Source of the DNA: Candidatus Zixiibacteriota bacterium
Lineage (GTDB): Bacteria > Zixibacteria > MSB-5A5 > WJJR01 > JAJRUJ01
DNA length: 64,000 bases
NCBI GenBank assembly: GCA_020051695.1
Contig: JAGVQM010000010.1
Coordinates: 1-64,000, forward strand
Reading direction: 5' to 3'
Shown: piece by piece, positions 21,199-30,123 of the stretch
Position numbering within the stretch: position 1 is the stretch's first letter
Layout of the letters: every line of letters begins with the position of its first letter
Notes under the pieces: generated by a model
What the model was told of the DNA's origin: nothing
The model's database searches: none
Seen by the model: only the letters and a program-made list of their open reading frames with translations
Translations under genes and position numbers: made by a program

Positions 21199-21313
21199 AA
21201 TCCAATGAGTTTTCAGTTCAATTACAACAAAATTAACAACAAAAACATTTTACGGCAATTTGCGTTCGTCGCAATGTGTTGTCAAGTAGAAAGTTGCGAG
21301 GAGTTAAAGAAAG

Positions 21314-21386
21314 AGCCGGCGAGAGGACTCGAACCCCCGACTGGCTGATTACAAATCAGCTACTCTACCAACTGAGTTACGCCGGC
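21314..21386 (-). tRNA. tRNA-Thr (anticodon UGU)
   Basis: This is a complete cloverleaf of 73 bases. The acceptor stem is GCCGGCG / CGCCGGC, the anticodon stem GCTGA / TCAGC, and the loop TTTGTAA gives anticodon TGT. The T-loop TTCGAGT is normal. CCA is not encoded. It is the probable attachment site of the adjacent integrase. Confidence 0.95.
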
Positions 21387-21507
21387 CTGTTTTGTATACT
21401 CATCAGCGGGCGGCGCTGTTGGCGCAAACCCGGCTGGACGAGCTTATAACGCCCACCCATATAGGCATTATCAATGTCATTGTCAAGTCCCCCGCCTGAC
21501 CGCGATC

Positions 21508-22977
21508 TCACATCGGCAACTCGGGCAGGGTCTCCGCGCCGTGGATCCGGGCGTCGGCAAGGAGAATATCCCACAGTGCTTTCCGGCGTGACTCATCCAG
21601 CAAGGAGGGGATACCGGGTTTCAACAAGACGGCTACCCGGTCCCGCGCGGCGGCCAGAGCGTCCTTACTCCCTCCGAGTTCCCATTGTTCCTTGACCTCG
21701 CGGTTAATCACGCGGTCGGGGAAATACCCCTCTTTCTTGAACCATTGCAGGGTATGGGGCAGGGACATGAAATGCCCTGCCTGCAAGCCTTCAGTCAGCA
21801 CATCGAAGGCCAGCGGCGCGCTCCGGGGGATAATCCCCTCGACTAGCCGTTTGGCATAGCCGCAGGCCTCGTGATCCAACACCAGTTTTTCGAGGCACTG
21901 ACAGCTTTCGAATTCCATCATCCCCGGACCGGAGATATTGTTGATTCCACTCAGTGCGGCCAGGACAACCCCCGCTGAGGATTCGAACCCGGCTTGGTAG
22001 TCTACGGCCTTGCTGTCGGACAACCCCATGTAGGCGTGGGTGGGCAAGCCCAGATACTTCCCGATTTGGGCATAAGCCCCATCGATCATCATCGTCTCGA
22101 ATGCGCCCATCGGCGTGGTCCCCTTCCGCATATCAAAAAACGCCGGGGAACCGCCATAGATGATCGGCGCGCCGGGTTTGCGCAATTGGTGGATGACCAC
22201 ACCGGACAATGATTCGGCGCAATGCTGCACCAGCGCACCGCACAGCGTCACCGGCGAGGTGGCCCCGGTCAGCGGCATGGACACCAATTCCGCCGGCTGG
22301 CCCGCATCGGCGCAATCCAATAAACTCTGGCAGGTCAGGTCGCTCCATTTTAACGGTGGCGAGGGGCAGCAATCAAATATCGCCAACGGTTTGTCGCGCA
22401 GCGCCTGCTCCGAGCCGCGGATAACCAGTAACATCTGTTTCATTACGGCAAAGCCGTCCACCCGGAATGTGCCGGTTACCACCGGCTTTTTCGAGCATTG
22501 CAATGCGGCAAACAGGCGATACCGATCACCAAGGTCCTCGGGAACATCCGCAGGAATAATCCCGGTGCTCTGCGCGGCATAATGCGGCAACAGGTCGGTC
22601 AGCGTCACAAAGGGCACCAGGTCGGAGGAAAGACCGTCGCGGATCCGGTTTTGCTGCGCATCATAGACATGCAGAGCCGCCGAACCGGGATTGAAATGAA
22701 TATTGTCGCCCTCCAGGACCATCGCCTCCTCGCCGTCCCGGCTGTAAAGGCGAATGCAGGATGGCGCGCCGGCCAGGGCTTTATCGATTAGGCCGTTGGT
22801 GAACAGTATTCGCCGGTGATCGGCTGACCGCGCGCAGCCGGAGTCCATCAGCAAATCAGCAGCCGTCTTATTCTCGACATAGATCCCTATTTCCAGCAAC
22901 ACGCGCCGCGCTTCGGCAACGATGGCCTCGACCGTTTCCCCGGTCAGCCACTGGAGTTTCGGGCGAATGGCACCCAT
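21508..22977 (-). CDS. MttB-like (trimethylamine/betaine-type) corrinoid methyltransferase
   Basis: This 489-residue TIM-barrel protein belongs to the large MttB superfamily. Motifs include FNPGSAALHVYD, TGTFRVDGF, PMTGATSPVTLCGALVQHCAE-like and YGGSPAFFDMRKGTTPMGAFE. The reading frame has no in-frame amber codon, so it is a non-pyrrolysine member, like the glycine-betaine demethylases (MtgB type). It would move a methyl group from a quaternary amine or similar donor to the corrinoid protein made in the same operon. I chose the ATG at 22977 (GGGGAGAGGA ribosome-binding site) over the longer frame, which would overlap the upstream gene. The actual donor is unknown. Confidence 0.88.
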   Translation of the reverse strand: MGAIRPKLQWLTGETVEAIVAEARRVLLEIGIYVENKTAADLLMDSGCARSADHRRILFTNGLIDKALAGAPSCIRLYSRDGEEAMVLEGDNIHFNPGSAALHVYDAQQNRIRDGLSSDLVPFVTLTDLLPHYAAQSTGIIPADVPEDLGDRYRLFAALQCSKKPVVTGTFRVDGFAVMKQMLLVIRGSEQALRDKPLAIFDCCPSPPLKWSDLTCQSLLDCADAGQPAELVSMPLTGATSPVTLCGALVQHCAESLSGVVIHQLRKPGAPIIYGGSPAFFDMRKGTTPMGAFETMMIDGAYAQIGKYLGLPTHAYMGLSDSKAVDYQAGFESSAGVVLAALSGINNISGPGMMEFESCQCLEKLVLDHEACGYAKRLVEGIIPRSAPLAFDVLTEGLQAGHFMSLPHTLQWFKKEGYFPDRVINREVKEQWELGGSKDALAAARDRVAVLLKPGIPSLLDESRRKALWDILLADARIHGAETLPELPM

Positions 22978-23011
22978 GTATCCTCTCCCCATAGGTAAAA
23001 TGCATATTGTC

Positions 23012-23674
23012 CTAATCCGATTTCGGGTCCCGGCGGTACCGGCAATTGTCAATTTCACAGTGTTCGCATTGCTCACCTTCGCGCAACCGCAGCGGTTCGG
23101 CCGCCCGTTGGGCAGCAAAGGATACCGATTTGCGGGGGACCATCATCAACCCCGGCGTTAAGCGGACGCCGATACGGGCGGCGGGCAGCACAGAAAAAAT
23201 TGCTTTCTGGCGTTCCAGCGCCCAGGCGCCATAGCCCGGGCTGATCCGGCAGCCGATTTGCAGACCGGAGCCAAGCGCGATCCGGCGGCACTGTTGATAT
23301 GCCGCCGCCGCGGCATTTTCGGCGCAAACCGACCCCAGGGTATCAAGGACAAAAGCGGTCAGCACGTCTCCGGCCGACGCATGGTGCGCCGCGCGTTTTT
23401 CCACCTGATCACCAATGGTCACAATACACAGGAAAACCTCGCGGTCGTACAAAGGAAAATCTTCAGTAAAACACACGTTACCGGAGAATACACCGAATAC
23501 TGCTTTGGGCTGCAGCAATTCCGGCACCACCTGTATTTGCCGGGTCAGCACGCACGTTACCCGGCCTTCGGGTTGCTCGCCGCGAGGATACCCGAGATAC
23601 TGCAAGACCATGGGGTCATTCACTGCCGGGCACAGCTTGTCGTGGATGTCGATTTCCTGCGGCGCCGCGTTCAT
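23012..23674 (-). CDS. B12-dependent methionine synthase activation-domain protein
   Basis: This 220-residue protein resembles the C-terminal activation domain of MetH as a free-standing protein: RISPGYGAWALERQKAIFSVL, then RIGVRLTPGLMMVPRKSVSF, and a CEHCEIDNCRYRR cysteine cluster. Its role is to bind S-adenosylmethionine and reductively remethylate inactive cob(II)alamin on the partner corrinoid protein. It lies one base after the homocysteine methyltransferase gene and 34 bases before the MttB-like gene. The Cys-rich tail is common in stand-alone versions and may hold a metal. Confidence 0.8.
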   Translation of the reverse strand: MNAAPQEIDIHDKLCPAVNDPMVLQYLGYPRGEQPEGRVTCVLTRQIQVVPELLQPKAVFGVFSGNVCFTEDFPLYDREVFLCIVTIGDQVEKRAAHHASAGDVLTAFVLDTLGSVCAENAAAAAYQQCRRIALGSGLQIGCRISPGYGAWALERQKAIFSVLPAARIGVRLTPGLMMVPRKSVSFAAQRAAEPLRLREGEQCEHCEIDNCRYRRDPKSD

Positions 23675-23675
23675 T

Positions 23676-24560
23676 TTACATCAACTCCGCCACAGCACGG
23701 ATGTGTTCCGGCGTGGTGCCGCAACAGCCACCGACGGCGGCCACACCGGTTGCGAGGATGTTGCGAACCTCCTCGGCGAACGCTGCCGGAGAAACACGAT
23801 AAATAATATCCCCATCGACCAATTCGGGCTGTCCGGCATTCGGCTGGACCAGCACGGGAACAGGCGATACCGCAACCAGGGTTTGTGCCAGTTCAACCAT
23901 CTCCGCGGCGGCCAGCGTACAATTGGCGCCGATGACATCTGCGCCGGCATCAGCCAGCCGTTGCGCGGCATCGCCGGGGGCATTGCCCATGATCGTGAAA
24001 TATCCCCGGGGTTTGCGATCGAATGTCATTGTGGCGGCCACGGGAATGTCGGTCAGTGAACGCACCGTGCGGACGGCTGTTTCGGCCTCCTGCAAATCGA
24101 CCATCGTTTCGATGAGGATGAGATCGACTTCGGCCGCGGCAAACATTTCCACCTGCGCTTGCACCGAATCGATCAATGATTGGCGCTCGAGGTCCCCAAC
24201 CGGGGGGAAAAACCTGCCGCAGGGGCCGATATCCCCCGCCACGAATGTATCCGGTCTGCCCGATTCCAGCCGCGCGGCCATTGCCTGGCTGATCGCCGCG
24301 AAATTGAATTTTTCACACTGTTCCCGCACGCCGTGGGCGGCGAGTTTCAGCGGCGATCCACCAAAAGTATTGGTAGTGATGACCTCGGCGCCTGCAGCCA
24401 GATAATCAAGGTGGATTTGTTTGATCAATTGCGGGCGTTCAACATTCCAGTGTTCGGGTACCCGGCCCGGTTCCAGCCCAGCCGCCAGCAACAGACTGCC
24501 CATGCCGCCGTCAAACAGCAGCGGTCCTTCCCCCAACCGTTTCAGGAACGTGGTCAGCAT
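23676..24560 (-). CDS. homocysteine S-methyltransferase (MetH N-module type)
   Basis: This 294-residue barrel matches the homocysteine-binding module of MetH and betaine-homocysteine methyltransferases. It opens with LLFDGGMGSLL, contains EVITTNTFGG, and has zinc ligands Cys in IGANC and the GGCCGT pair at about 277-282. It accepts a methyl group from methylcobalamin and makes methionine. As a single domain it depends on the separate corrinoid protein encoded 11 bases upstream. No pterin-binding (methylfolate) domain occurs in this gene or the operon, which is the odd feature. Confidence 0.88.
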   Translation of the reverse strand: MLTTFLKRLGEGPLLFDGGMGSLLLAAGLEPGRVPEHWNVERPQLIKQIHLDYLAAGAEVITTNTFGGSPLKLAAHGVREQCEKFNFAAISQAMAARLESGRPDTFVAGDIGPCGRFFPPVGDLERQSLIDSVQAQVEMFAAAEVDLILIETMVDLQEAETAVRTVRSLTDIPVAATMTFDRKPRGYFTIMGNAPGDAAQRLADAGADVIGANCTLAAAEMVELAQTLVAVSPVPVLVQPNAGQPELVDGDIIYRVSPAAFAEEVRNILATGVAAVGGCCGTTPEHIRAVAELM

Positions 24561-24571
24561 CGATCAACCGC

Positions 24572-25213
24572 TCAGGCCACCAGCGAGGCGGCCAGTTTTA
24601 CCGCGGAGATTGCATCCCCGGCATAACCATCCGCGCCGATCTGCGCCGCCCATTTTTCGTTGCAGGGGGCGCCGCCGACCAGGACGCGGTATTTGTCGCG
24701 GACAGAACGTTGTTTCAGCAGGTCAATGACCCGCTTTTGCCCCGCCATAGTGGTGGTTAAAAGCGCGGAAATGCAAATAAAATCCGCCCCGACCGATTCG
24801 GCTTCGTCAACGAATCTTTGCACCGGCACATCGGCGCCCAAATCATGAGTCTCATAGCCGTTGGCCGAAAGGATGGTTGCAACAAGTGTTTTGCCGATGT
24901 CGTGAATGTCGCCTTCAATGGTCCCAATGACCACCCTGCCGTGGGTTTTCTGTTGCCTGCCGGAAGCGGACAATGCCGGCTGCAGGATGGCGGCGGCCGC
25001 CTTCATCGCCTCGGCCGCCATGACCAGTTCGGGCAAAAATAACTCGCCCTCGTCCCACAATCGTCCCGCCTCACGCAGGCCCGGCACATAACCGCTTTCA
25101 ATGGTGTCCAGCGGATCGGTGTTCTCCGCCAGCGCCCGCCGGGCCAGGGCTTCGGCCGCTTCCCGATCACCTTTGCGCACTGCCTCGCGGCATTCGCCAA
25201 AAAAATTACTCAT
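24572..25213 (-). CDS. methyltransferase-cognate corrinoid protein
   Basis: This 213-residue protein has the helical cap of MetH/MtxC corrinoid proteins (about 1-85, ending LWDEGELFLPELVMAAEAM). A Rossmann-like B12 domain follows, with EGDIHDIG at 100-107, where His104 is the lower cobalt ligand, and the SALLTTTM segment. It shuttles methyl groups between the MttB-like enzyme and the homocysteine methyltransferase. It is the first gene of the four-gene operon; a TATACT -10-like box lies upstream near 25285, on the minus strand. No cobalamin riboswitch is evident in the 185 bases shared with nadC. Confidence 0.9.
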   Translation of the reverse strand: MSNFFGECREAVRKGDREAAEALARRALAENTDPLDTIESGYVPGLREAGRLWDEGELFLPELVMAAEAMKAAAAILQPALSASGRQQKTHGRVVIGTIEGDIHDIGKTLVATILSANGYETHDLGADVPVQRFVDEAESVGADFICISALLTTTMAGQKRVIDLLKQRSVRDKYRVLVGGAPCNEKWAAQIGADGYAGDAISAVKLAASLVA

Positions 25214-25398
25214 GTGTATTCATCCTGTGTTGTGCACGACCCCCGCCGAAACCTTGGCGAAGATCCGCCTCATTCTTCCCGGAAGTATAGCAAACCGGGA
25301 CCGCAAAGGCACGTAGATTCCCGAAAACCGCGCCCCGGACCTGCCAAGCGGTGGTCGGAGAGCTTGACCTGTGCTGCCGCCATGTATTTAATGTAAAT

Positions 25399-26253
25399 AT
25401 GGAATTATCCGGCCACACGAAACGGCTGATCGAACAAGCGCTGGTGGAAGACATCGGCCGCGGTGATCTGACCACGAAAGCCGTCAAGCTCGCTGGACAA
25501 CGCGGTAGGGCGATAATCTGGGGCAAATCGGACGGTGTACTATATGGGCGCCGGGTCTTCGAGGATGTATTTCGCCGGTTGGATAATCTGGTCCGGTTCC
25601 GTTGGTTCATCAACGACGGTCAAAATTACGTTGTGGGGACTAAACTGGCGATGGCGACCGGCGATCTGGCGGCGCTACTCAGCGGTGAGCGTACGGCCCT
25701 GAATTTTTTGGCCCATCTTACCGGAGTGGCGACACTGACCCGGAGGTTTGTCGAAAAAATCGCCGGGACTGGGGCCGGGGTGCTGGATACCCGGAAAACA
25801 ACACCGGGATGGCGGGAACTGGAAAAACAAGCGGTAAAGGCCGGCGGCGGGATCAATCACCGCATGGGTTTGGATGACGCGGTGATGATCAAGAACAACC
25901 ATATCACCGCCTGCAGTGGCATCGAAAATGCCCTGAGCCGGGTCATGACCGGGCGGCGATTGAAAATCCCGATTATCTGCGAAACCCGGACGATGCAGGA
26001 AGTCCGGATGGCCGCCGAATATGGGGTGGACTGGATTTTGCTGGACCATTTTGGTCCGGCCCGCCTGCGCCGGGCAGTGGCCGAAATTCGCCGTTTTGAG
26101 AAACAGCATCACCACCATATTACGCTGGAAAGCTCGGGCGGGATTAATTTGTGCAATATTCGCTCGCGCGCAGAAACCGGTATTGATTTTCTGTCGGTGG
26201 GCGCGCTGACCCAGGCAGCGCCCGCGGCAGATATCAGCCTGCAATTACTCTAA
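25399..26253 (+). CDS. nadC: nicotinate-nucleotide pyrophosphorylase (carboxylating)
   Basis: NadC converts quinolinate and PRPP to nicotinate mononucleotide in NAD synthesis. Conserved parts are EDIGRGDLTT near the start, SGERTALNFL, TRKTTPGWRELEKQAVKAGGG, HRMGLDDAVMIKNNH, and ESSGGINLCNI. The 284-residue length is typical. I start at ATG 25399, where homology begins; upstream frame codons are not NadC-like and the ribosome-binding site is poor. It is transcribed divergently from the corrinoid operon and followed 26 bases later by birA. Confidence 0.95.
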   Translation: MELSGHTKRLIEQALVEDIGRGDLTTKAVKLAGQRGRAIIWGKSDGVLYGRRVFEDVFRRLDNLVRFRWFINDGQNYVVGTKLAMATGDLAALLSGERTALNFLAHLTGVATLTRRFVEKIAGTGAGVLDTRKTTPGWRELEKQAVKAGGGINHRMGLDDAVMIKNNHITACSGIENALSRVMTGRRLKIPIICETRTMQEVRMAAEYGVDWILLDHFGPARLRRAVAEIRRFEKQHHHHITLESSGGINLCNIRSRAETGIDFLSVGALTQAAPAADISLQLL

Positions 26254-26279
26254 ACCACGACCACCAAATCATAGCTGCC

Positions 26280-27074
26280 ATGGATGCGGAAACGATAATA
26301 TCCGTGCTGCAGACCAGGGTCATCGGACGGGAAATCCTGTGCTTGGACACGGTGGATTCGACAAACCGCTATGCCCGCGAACTCGCGGAACATGGTGCTG
26401 CTGAGGGGGTCGTCGTTCTGGCCGAGGAACAAACGCGGGGGCGGGGACGGTTGGATCGGACATGGCACTCTCCTCCGGGATTGGGGCTGTGGTTTTCGCT
26501 GATTCTGCGTCCCCCGATCGCGCCGGCGGCGGCCCCCGGGTTGTCGTTATTGACTGGATTGGCCGTTGCCAAAGCCATTGAAAGTCAACTACATATCACG
26601 GCAGACTTAAAGTGGCCAAATGATTGCCTGCTCTATGATAAAAAAACTGCCGGAATCTTGATTGACCTGGCGGCAGAGGCGAAATCGGTGCGGTTCATTG
26701 TTGTCGGCATTGGAATCAATGTCCGGCTCCTGACGGATGATTTTCCCCCCGAATTGCGTGAGACCGCGACCTCGCTGGCGGTCGCTGCCGGGCACTCCGT
26801 TGATCGTGAAACCATTCTGGCCGCTGTTTTGACTGAGTTTGAAACCGATTATTTTCGCTTTCTGGCCGAGGGATTGACACCAACAATTGGACCATACACA
26901 AGGCGATGCGGTTTAATTGGTTGTCAGGTCGATATCCTGGCCGGCCGCAAGACGATACGCGGCACGGCAGTCCGGATCGACCCCTCGGGCGCCCTGGTAC
27001 TTGTCGCAAACGGGCAAGAGCACGTGCTGATGGCCGGTGAAGTGACCCGCGTGCGCAAAACCGGCACGATTTGA
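26280..27074 (+). CDS. birA: biotin--[acetyl-CoA-carboxylase] ligase (class I, no HTH)
   Basis: This 264-residue protein has the biotin protein ligase core: VDSTNRYA, EEQTRGRGRLDRTW, GLGLWFSLILRP, KWPNDCLLYDKKTAGIL and VVGIGINV. A C-terminal SH3-like domain (about 215-264) follows. It attaches biotin to carboxylase carrier proteins via biotinyl-AMP. The N-terminal repressor HTH of group II BirA is absent, so it should not regulate transcription. It probably shares a transcript with nadC. Confidence 0.93.
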   Translation: MDAETIISVLQTRVIGREILCLDTVDSTNRYARELAEHGAAEGVVVLAEEQTRGRGRLDRTWHSPPGLGLWFSLILRPPIAPAAAPGLSLLTGLAVAKAIESQLHITADLKWPNDCLLYDKKTAGILIDLAAEAKSVRFIVVGIGINVRLLTDDFPPELRETATSLAVAAGHSVDRETILAAVLTEFETDYFRFLAEGLTPTIGPYTRRCGLIGCQVDILAGRKTIRGTAVRIDPSGALVLVANGQEHVLMAGEVTRVRKTGTI

Positions 27075-27155
27075 CGATAAGAAAGGCAGCCGGATGCGGT
27101 GGGCTTGAATCTTCTTGACCAGGCCGATGAAATAGGTATTATACCAGATTGCCTG

Positions 27156-27233
27156 GGCTGGCGTAGCTCAGTTGGTAAGAGCGCCTGACTGTGGATCAGG
27201 AGGTCGTCGGTTCAACTCCGACCGCCAGTTCCA
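27156..27233 (+). tRNA. tRNA-His (anticodon GUG), with encoded CCA
   Basis: The cloverleaf has D-stem GCTC/GAGC, anticodon stem CCTGA/TCAGG, loop CTGTGGA (anticodon GTG) and T-stem GTCGG/CCGAC. A G at 27156 supplies the extra G-1 of histidine tRNAs. CCA is encoded at 27231-27233, unlike the other two tRNAs here. Odd points: the first acceptor pair is G-U and position 73 is T, where bacterial tRNA-His normally has C73 facing G-1. Confidence 0.93.
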
Positions 27234-27444
27234 TTTCATCGGGAGTCCTCGGGGCCTTGAGTGTATGTCGGAAATGCAAACGGGTCGGATCGTGGCGGAA
27301 AGAGATTCATGTTAAGCAGACCGGCGATCCGGTGGGCCGCCCCCCCGGCAAGAATTGCGGTCTACAGGTTCGCCCCGCCCCCCAATCGCAAGTTGCGCTG
27401 TTGTCCCCTGTTTCAGGAAATTTCAGCCAACGACGGTACTTAAA

Positions 27445-29118
27445 ATGAACTCCGTAACTTTGACCCCCGGTGCGCGGCCGATAACGCTGGCCGATGTCGA
27501 AGCCATCGCCCGCGGCGGGGCCACGATTAAAATTGATCCGAAATGCCGCGAACGTATCGACCGGGCGCGGGCCCATGTCGAACAGGCCATCGAAGATGCC
27601 TATGCCGCCGAAAAAACCGGCAGCCCGATCCCGCTGTTATATGGTGTGACCACCGGTTTTGGCGAACATAAACATTATCTGGTCCGTCCGGCTGATGCGC
27701 ATCAACTGCAGGTGAATATTTTGCGCTCACACGCCGTCGGCGTCGGTGCACTGCTGCCGGACGACGTTGTACGGACGATTGCGCTGTTGCGTCTGGCCAC
27801 TTTTGTGCAAGGCCGGTCAGGGGTACGGTACGAACTGATCGAACGAATCCAGACAATTTTCAATGCGAATGTGCTGCCGCTGGTACCGTCGCGTGGATCG
27901 CTGGGCGCATCCGGTGATCTATGTCCGCTGGCCCATTGGGCCCTGGTGTTGATTGGTGAAGGCCAGGCGCGCTTTGACGGGGTCGATTACCCGGGAACAA
28001 TGGCCCTCAAACGGGCGCGACTGACGCCGGCTTTTGCCTTGAGCTACAAGGAAGGTCTGGCGCTGACCAATGGGACGGCAGTTTCGGCTGCTGTCGCGGC
28101 GTTGGCGGTTAATGACGCGCACAATCTGCTCAGGCATGCCGATATCGCCGCGGCCTGCAGCGCCGAAGTGCTGGGCGCGCCTACCCGGGCTTATGAGCAA
28201 GTCGTTCACGCTGCGCGCCCGCACCCCGGACAAATAGCCAGCGCCGCCAACATCCGCACCCTCCTGGAAGGCAGCGAGTGGACCAATACGTCCGGTGAAG
28301 TGCAGGAGTCGTACTCGATCCGCTGTGTACCACAAGTCCACGGCGCCTCGGCCGACGCTGTCGGTTATGTGCATGCGGTTATTGAACGGGAAATCAACAG
28401 CGTGACCGACAATCCGCTGTTTTTTGTGGAGGACGATGATCCCCCGCCGGCGGACGGCGACCGCGTATCGAAATACCGCAACTACTCCGCCGGAAATTTC
28501 CACGGGCAACCGATCGCCCTGGGCGCCGATTTTCTCGGCCTGGCCGCCGCCGAATTGGGAAACATTTCCGAACGGCGGGTCCAGCAACTGCTGGACGCCC
28601 ATCATAACGTCGGTTTGCCGCCCTCGTTAAGCCCCCAGCCGGGTCTGCAATCGGGTCTGATGATTGCGCAATATACTGCCGCGTCGCTGGTCTCGGAAAA
28701 TAAGACCCTGTGCCATCCGGCCAGCTGCGATTCCATACCCACCTCGGCAAATATCGAGGACCATGTCAGCATGTCATTGACTGCCGCGTTGCAGGCCGCG
28801 CAGATTATCACCCATGTCGAGCACGTGATTGCCATCGAACTGCTATGTGCCTACCAGGCGCAATGTTTTCGCCGGGGGATCCTCCCGATGCCGGAAAACA
28901 GAGAAGCACCGGCCGGGTTGCGCCCGAATCCCGAGCGTACTTTCGGCGCCGCATCGCAGGCGGTTTTTGAGGTATTCCAGAAAACCGGGATCAAACCGGT
29001 ATCCGCCGATCGGTCGCTCGCGGGCGAAATCATCACAATCAGGTCGTTAATGCGTCGCGGTGTTATTTTGCGGCAGGTTGAGGACAGTATCGACCAGGGT
29101 TTGTATGAATCGATGTGA
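27445..29118 (+). CDS. hutH: histidine ammonia-lyase
   Basis: This 557-residue protein belongs to the aromatic amino acid lyase family. The Ala155-Ser156-Gly157 triad (GSLGASGDLCPLAHW) forms the MIO cofactor. YGVTTGFGEHKHYLV, SHAVGVG, NPLFF and HPASCDSIPTSANIEDHVSM support histidine lyase. It deaminates histidine to urocanate. It is about 45 residues longer than usual, with an Asp/Pro-rich insert (VEDDDPPPADGD) near residue 330. No hutU or hutI lies nearby, and the ribosome-binding site is weak. Another aromatic substrate is possible. Confidence 0.88.
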   Translation: MNSVTLTPGARPITLADVEAIARGGATIKIDPKCRERIDRARAHVEQAIEDAYAAEKTGSPIPLLYGVTTGFGEHKHYLVRPADAHQLQVNILRSHAVGVGALLPDDVVRTIALLRLATFVQGRSGVRYELIERIQTIFNANVLPLVPSRGSLGASGDLCPLAHWALVLIGEGQARFDGVDYPGTMALKRARLTPAFALSYKEGLALTNGTAVSAAVAALAVNDAHNLLRHADIAAACSAEVLGAPTRAYEQVVHAARPHPGQIASAANIRTLLEGSEWTNTSGEVQESYSIRCVPQVHGASADAVGYVHAVIEREINSVTDNPLFFVEDDDPPPADGDRVSKYRNYSAGNFHGQPIALGADFLGLAAAELGNISERRVQQLLDAHHNVGLPPSLSPQPGLQSGLMIAQYTAASLVSENKTLCHPASCDSIPTSANIEDHVSMSLTAALQAAQIITHVEHVIAIELLCAYQAQCFRRGILPMPENREAPAGLRPNPERTFGAASQAVFEVFQKTGIKPVSADRSLAGEIITIRSLMRRGVILRQVEDSIDQGLYESM

Positions 29119-29168
29119 ACAGCGTTCCGGCGCTGCCCTGCGTCTTCCCAAATGACGATTATCGCCGG

Positions 29169-29903
29169 TTAGTGACTATCCGCCCCGACCCGTGATTTTC
29201 CTGAAGCAAGCGGCGCAAGTGCCGGTACCAACCCGGAATACTCCAACAAGTCACGATACAAACTATTAGCCTCGGGTGCGGGATGGTCGGCCGTGCCGGG
29301 TTGCCCGGCGGCAACTTCGCGAGTACGTTGGGAATCGAAGATAAACGTAAGCTTCCCCGAGAAAACCTGAATAACTGTCGGCTGCCGGAGACTGCAGGGG
29401 GTGATGCCGTCGATTTCAGCCCACTGCATAAAGATGTCCCGCCGGGGGAAAATGCCTACTTTCGGCGCCGCAAAACGCACACCCTCGGCATTCAGGGTGA
29501 TCGTCGTCCGCGTGCGATACACGATCAAGGTCCGCAAAAACAGGATAGTCAATGCCGCCCATAATACTGCACCAAGCGGGATCACCCACGCCAGATGGTA
29601 ACCGGTTTCCATTCCTCCGGGATGGCTCGCCACCGCCCGCCAATACATCAAACACATGAGCAATGGCAACAATCCGGTGCCCAGGTAAATAAAACGCAGG
29701 GTCCATTTATGTTGCCGCACCTGATAAATGGAATATACCCGCTGTCCGGGGAATCGCTTGCACACTCGGGGACCAGGGTCGCTGGTATATGATACCGGCC
29801 GTGGCTGTTGTTTTCGACTCAGCCATTTGAACAACGCCGCCGCAAAAAAAGTCCCCGCGGCCAGGACGACCAGTGATGAAAAATCCCGGGGAAATTGATC
29901 CAT
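29169..29903 (-). CDS. membrane protein of unknown function
   Basis: This is a 244-residue protein with about three membrane segments: SSLVVLAAGTFFAAALF near the N-terminus, FIYLGTGLLPLLMCLMYW, and WVIPLGAVLWAALTILFL. A cytoplasmic PH-like beta domain follows (TTITLNAEGVRFAAP...IFMQWAEIDGI). The architecture suggests a small bacterial PH-domain protein, but I cannot name the family. The start at ATG 29903 has GAGGA upstream; the longer frame would overlap lepB. It lies downstream of lepB on the same strand. Confidence 0.65.
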   Translation of the reverse strand: MDQFPRDFSSLVVLAAGTFFAAALFKWLSRKQQPRPVSYTSDPGPRVCKRFPGQRVYSIYQVRQHKWTLRFIYLGTGLLPLLMCLMYWRAVASHPGGMETGYHLAWVIPLGAVLWAALTILFLRTLIVYRTRTTITLNAEGVRFAAPKVGIFPRRDIFMQWAEIDGITPCSLRQPTVIQVFSGKLTFIFDSQRTREVAAGQPGTADHPAPEANSLYRDLLEYSGLVPALAPLASGKSRVGADSH

Positions 29904-30123
29904 ATAAACATATCCTCGTTGTCTATCCGGAGACGCCGCGGTACTCATCCGGGTGCGGCATACTGTAATTATCGGCCGACAACGAGGGGCATTTACTGGG
30001 CGGAAAACGGATGCGCTATACTGATCGTTGCGCGGAAAAACGGGGCCACGCCCGGATAGGCAGTGCCCGATACGGAAATATAGAAGGGTGGCGTGATTTA
30101 CCGGAAAAAAACCAGGGGCCGGG

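Noticed and set aside
21508-22977. Pyrrolysine-containing MttB
   Set aside because: The reading frame is open throughout with no in-frame TAG, so it is a non-Pyl family member.
25214-25398. Cobalamin or SAM riboswitch upstream of the corrinoid operon
   Set aside because: I could not find the conserved B12-box or SAM-riboswitch core in the 185 bases; absence by eye is not proof, and an Infernal search would decide.
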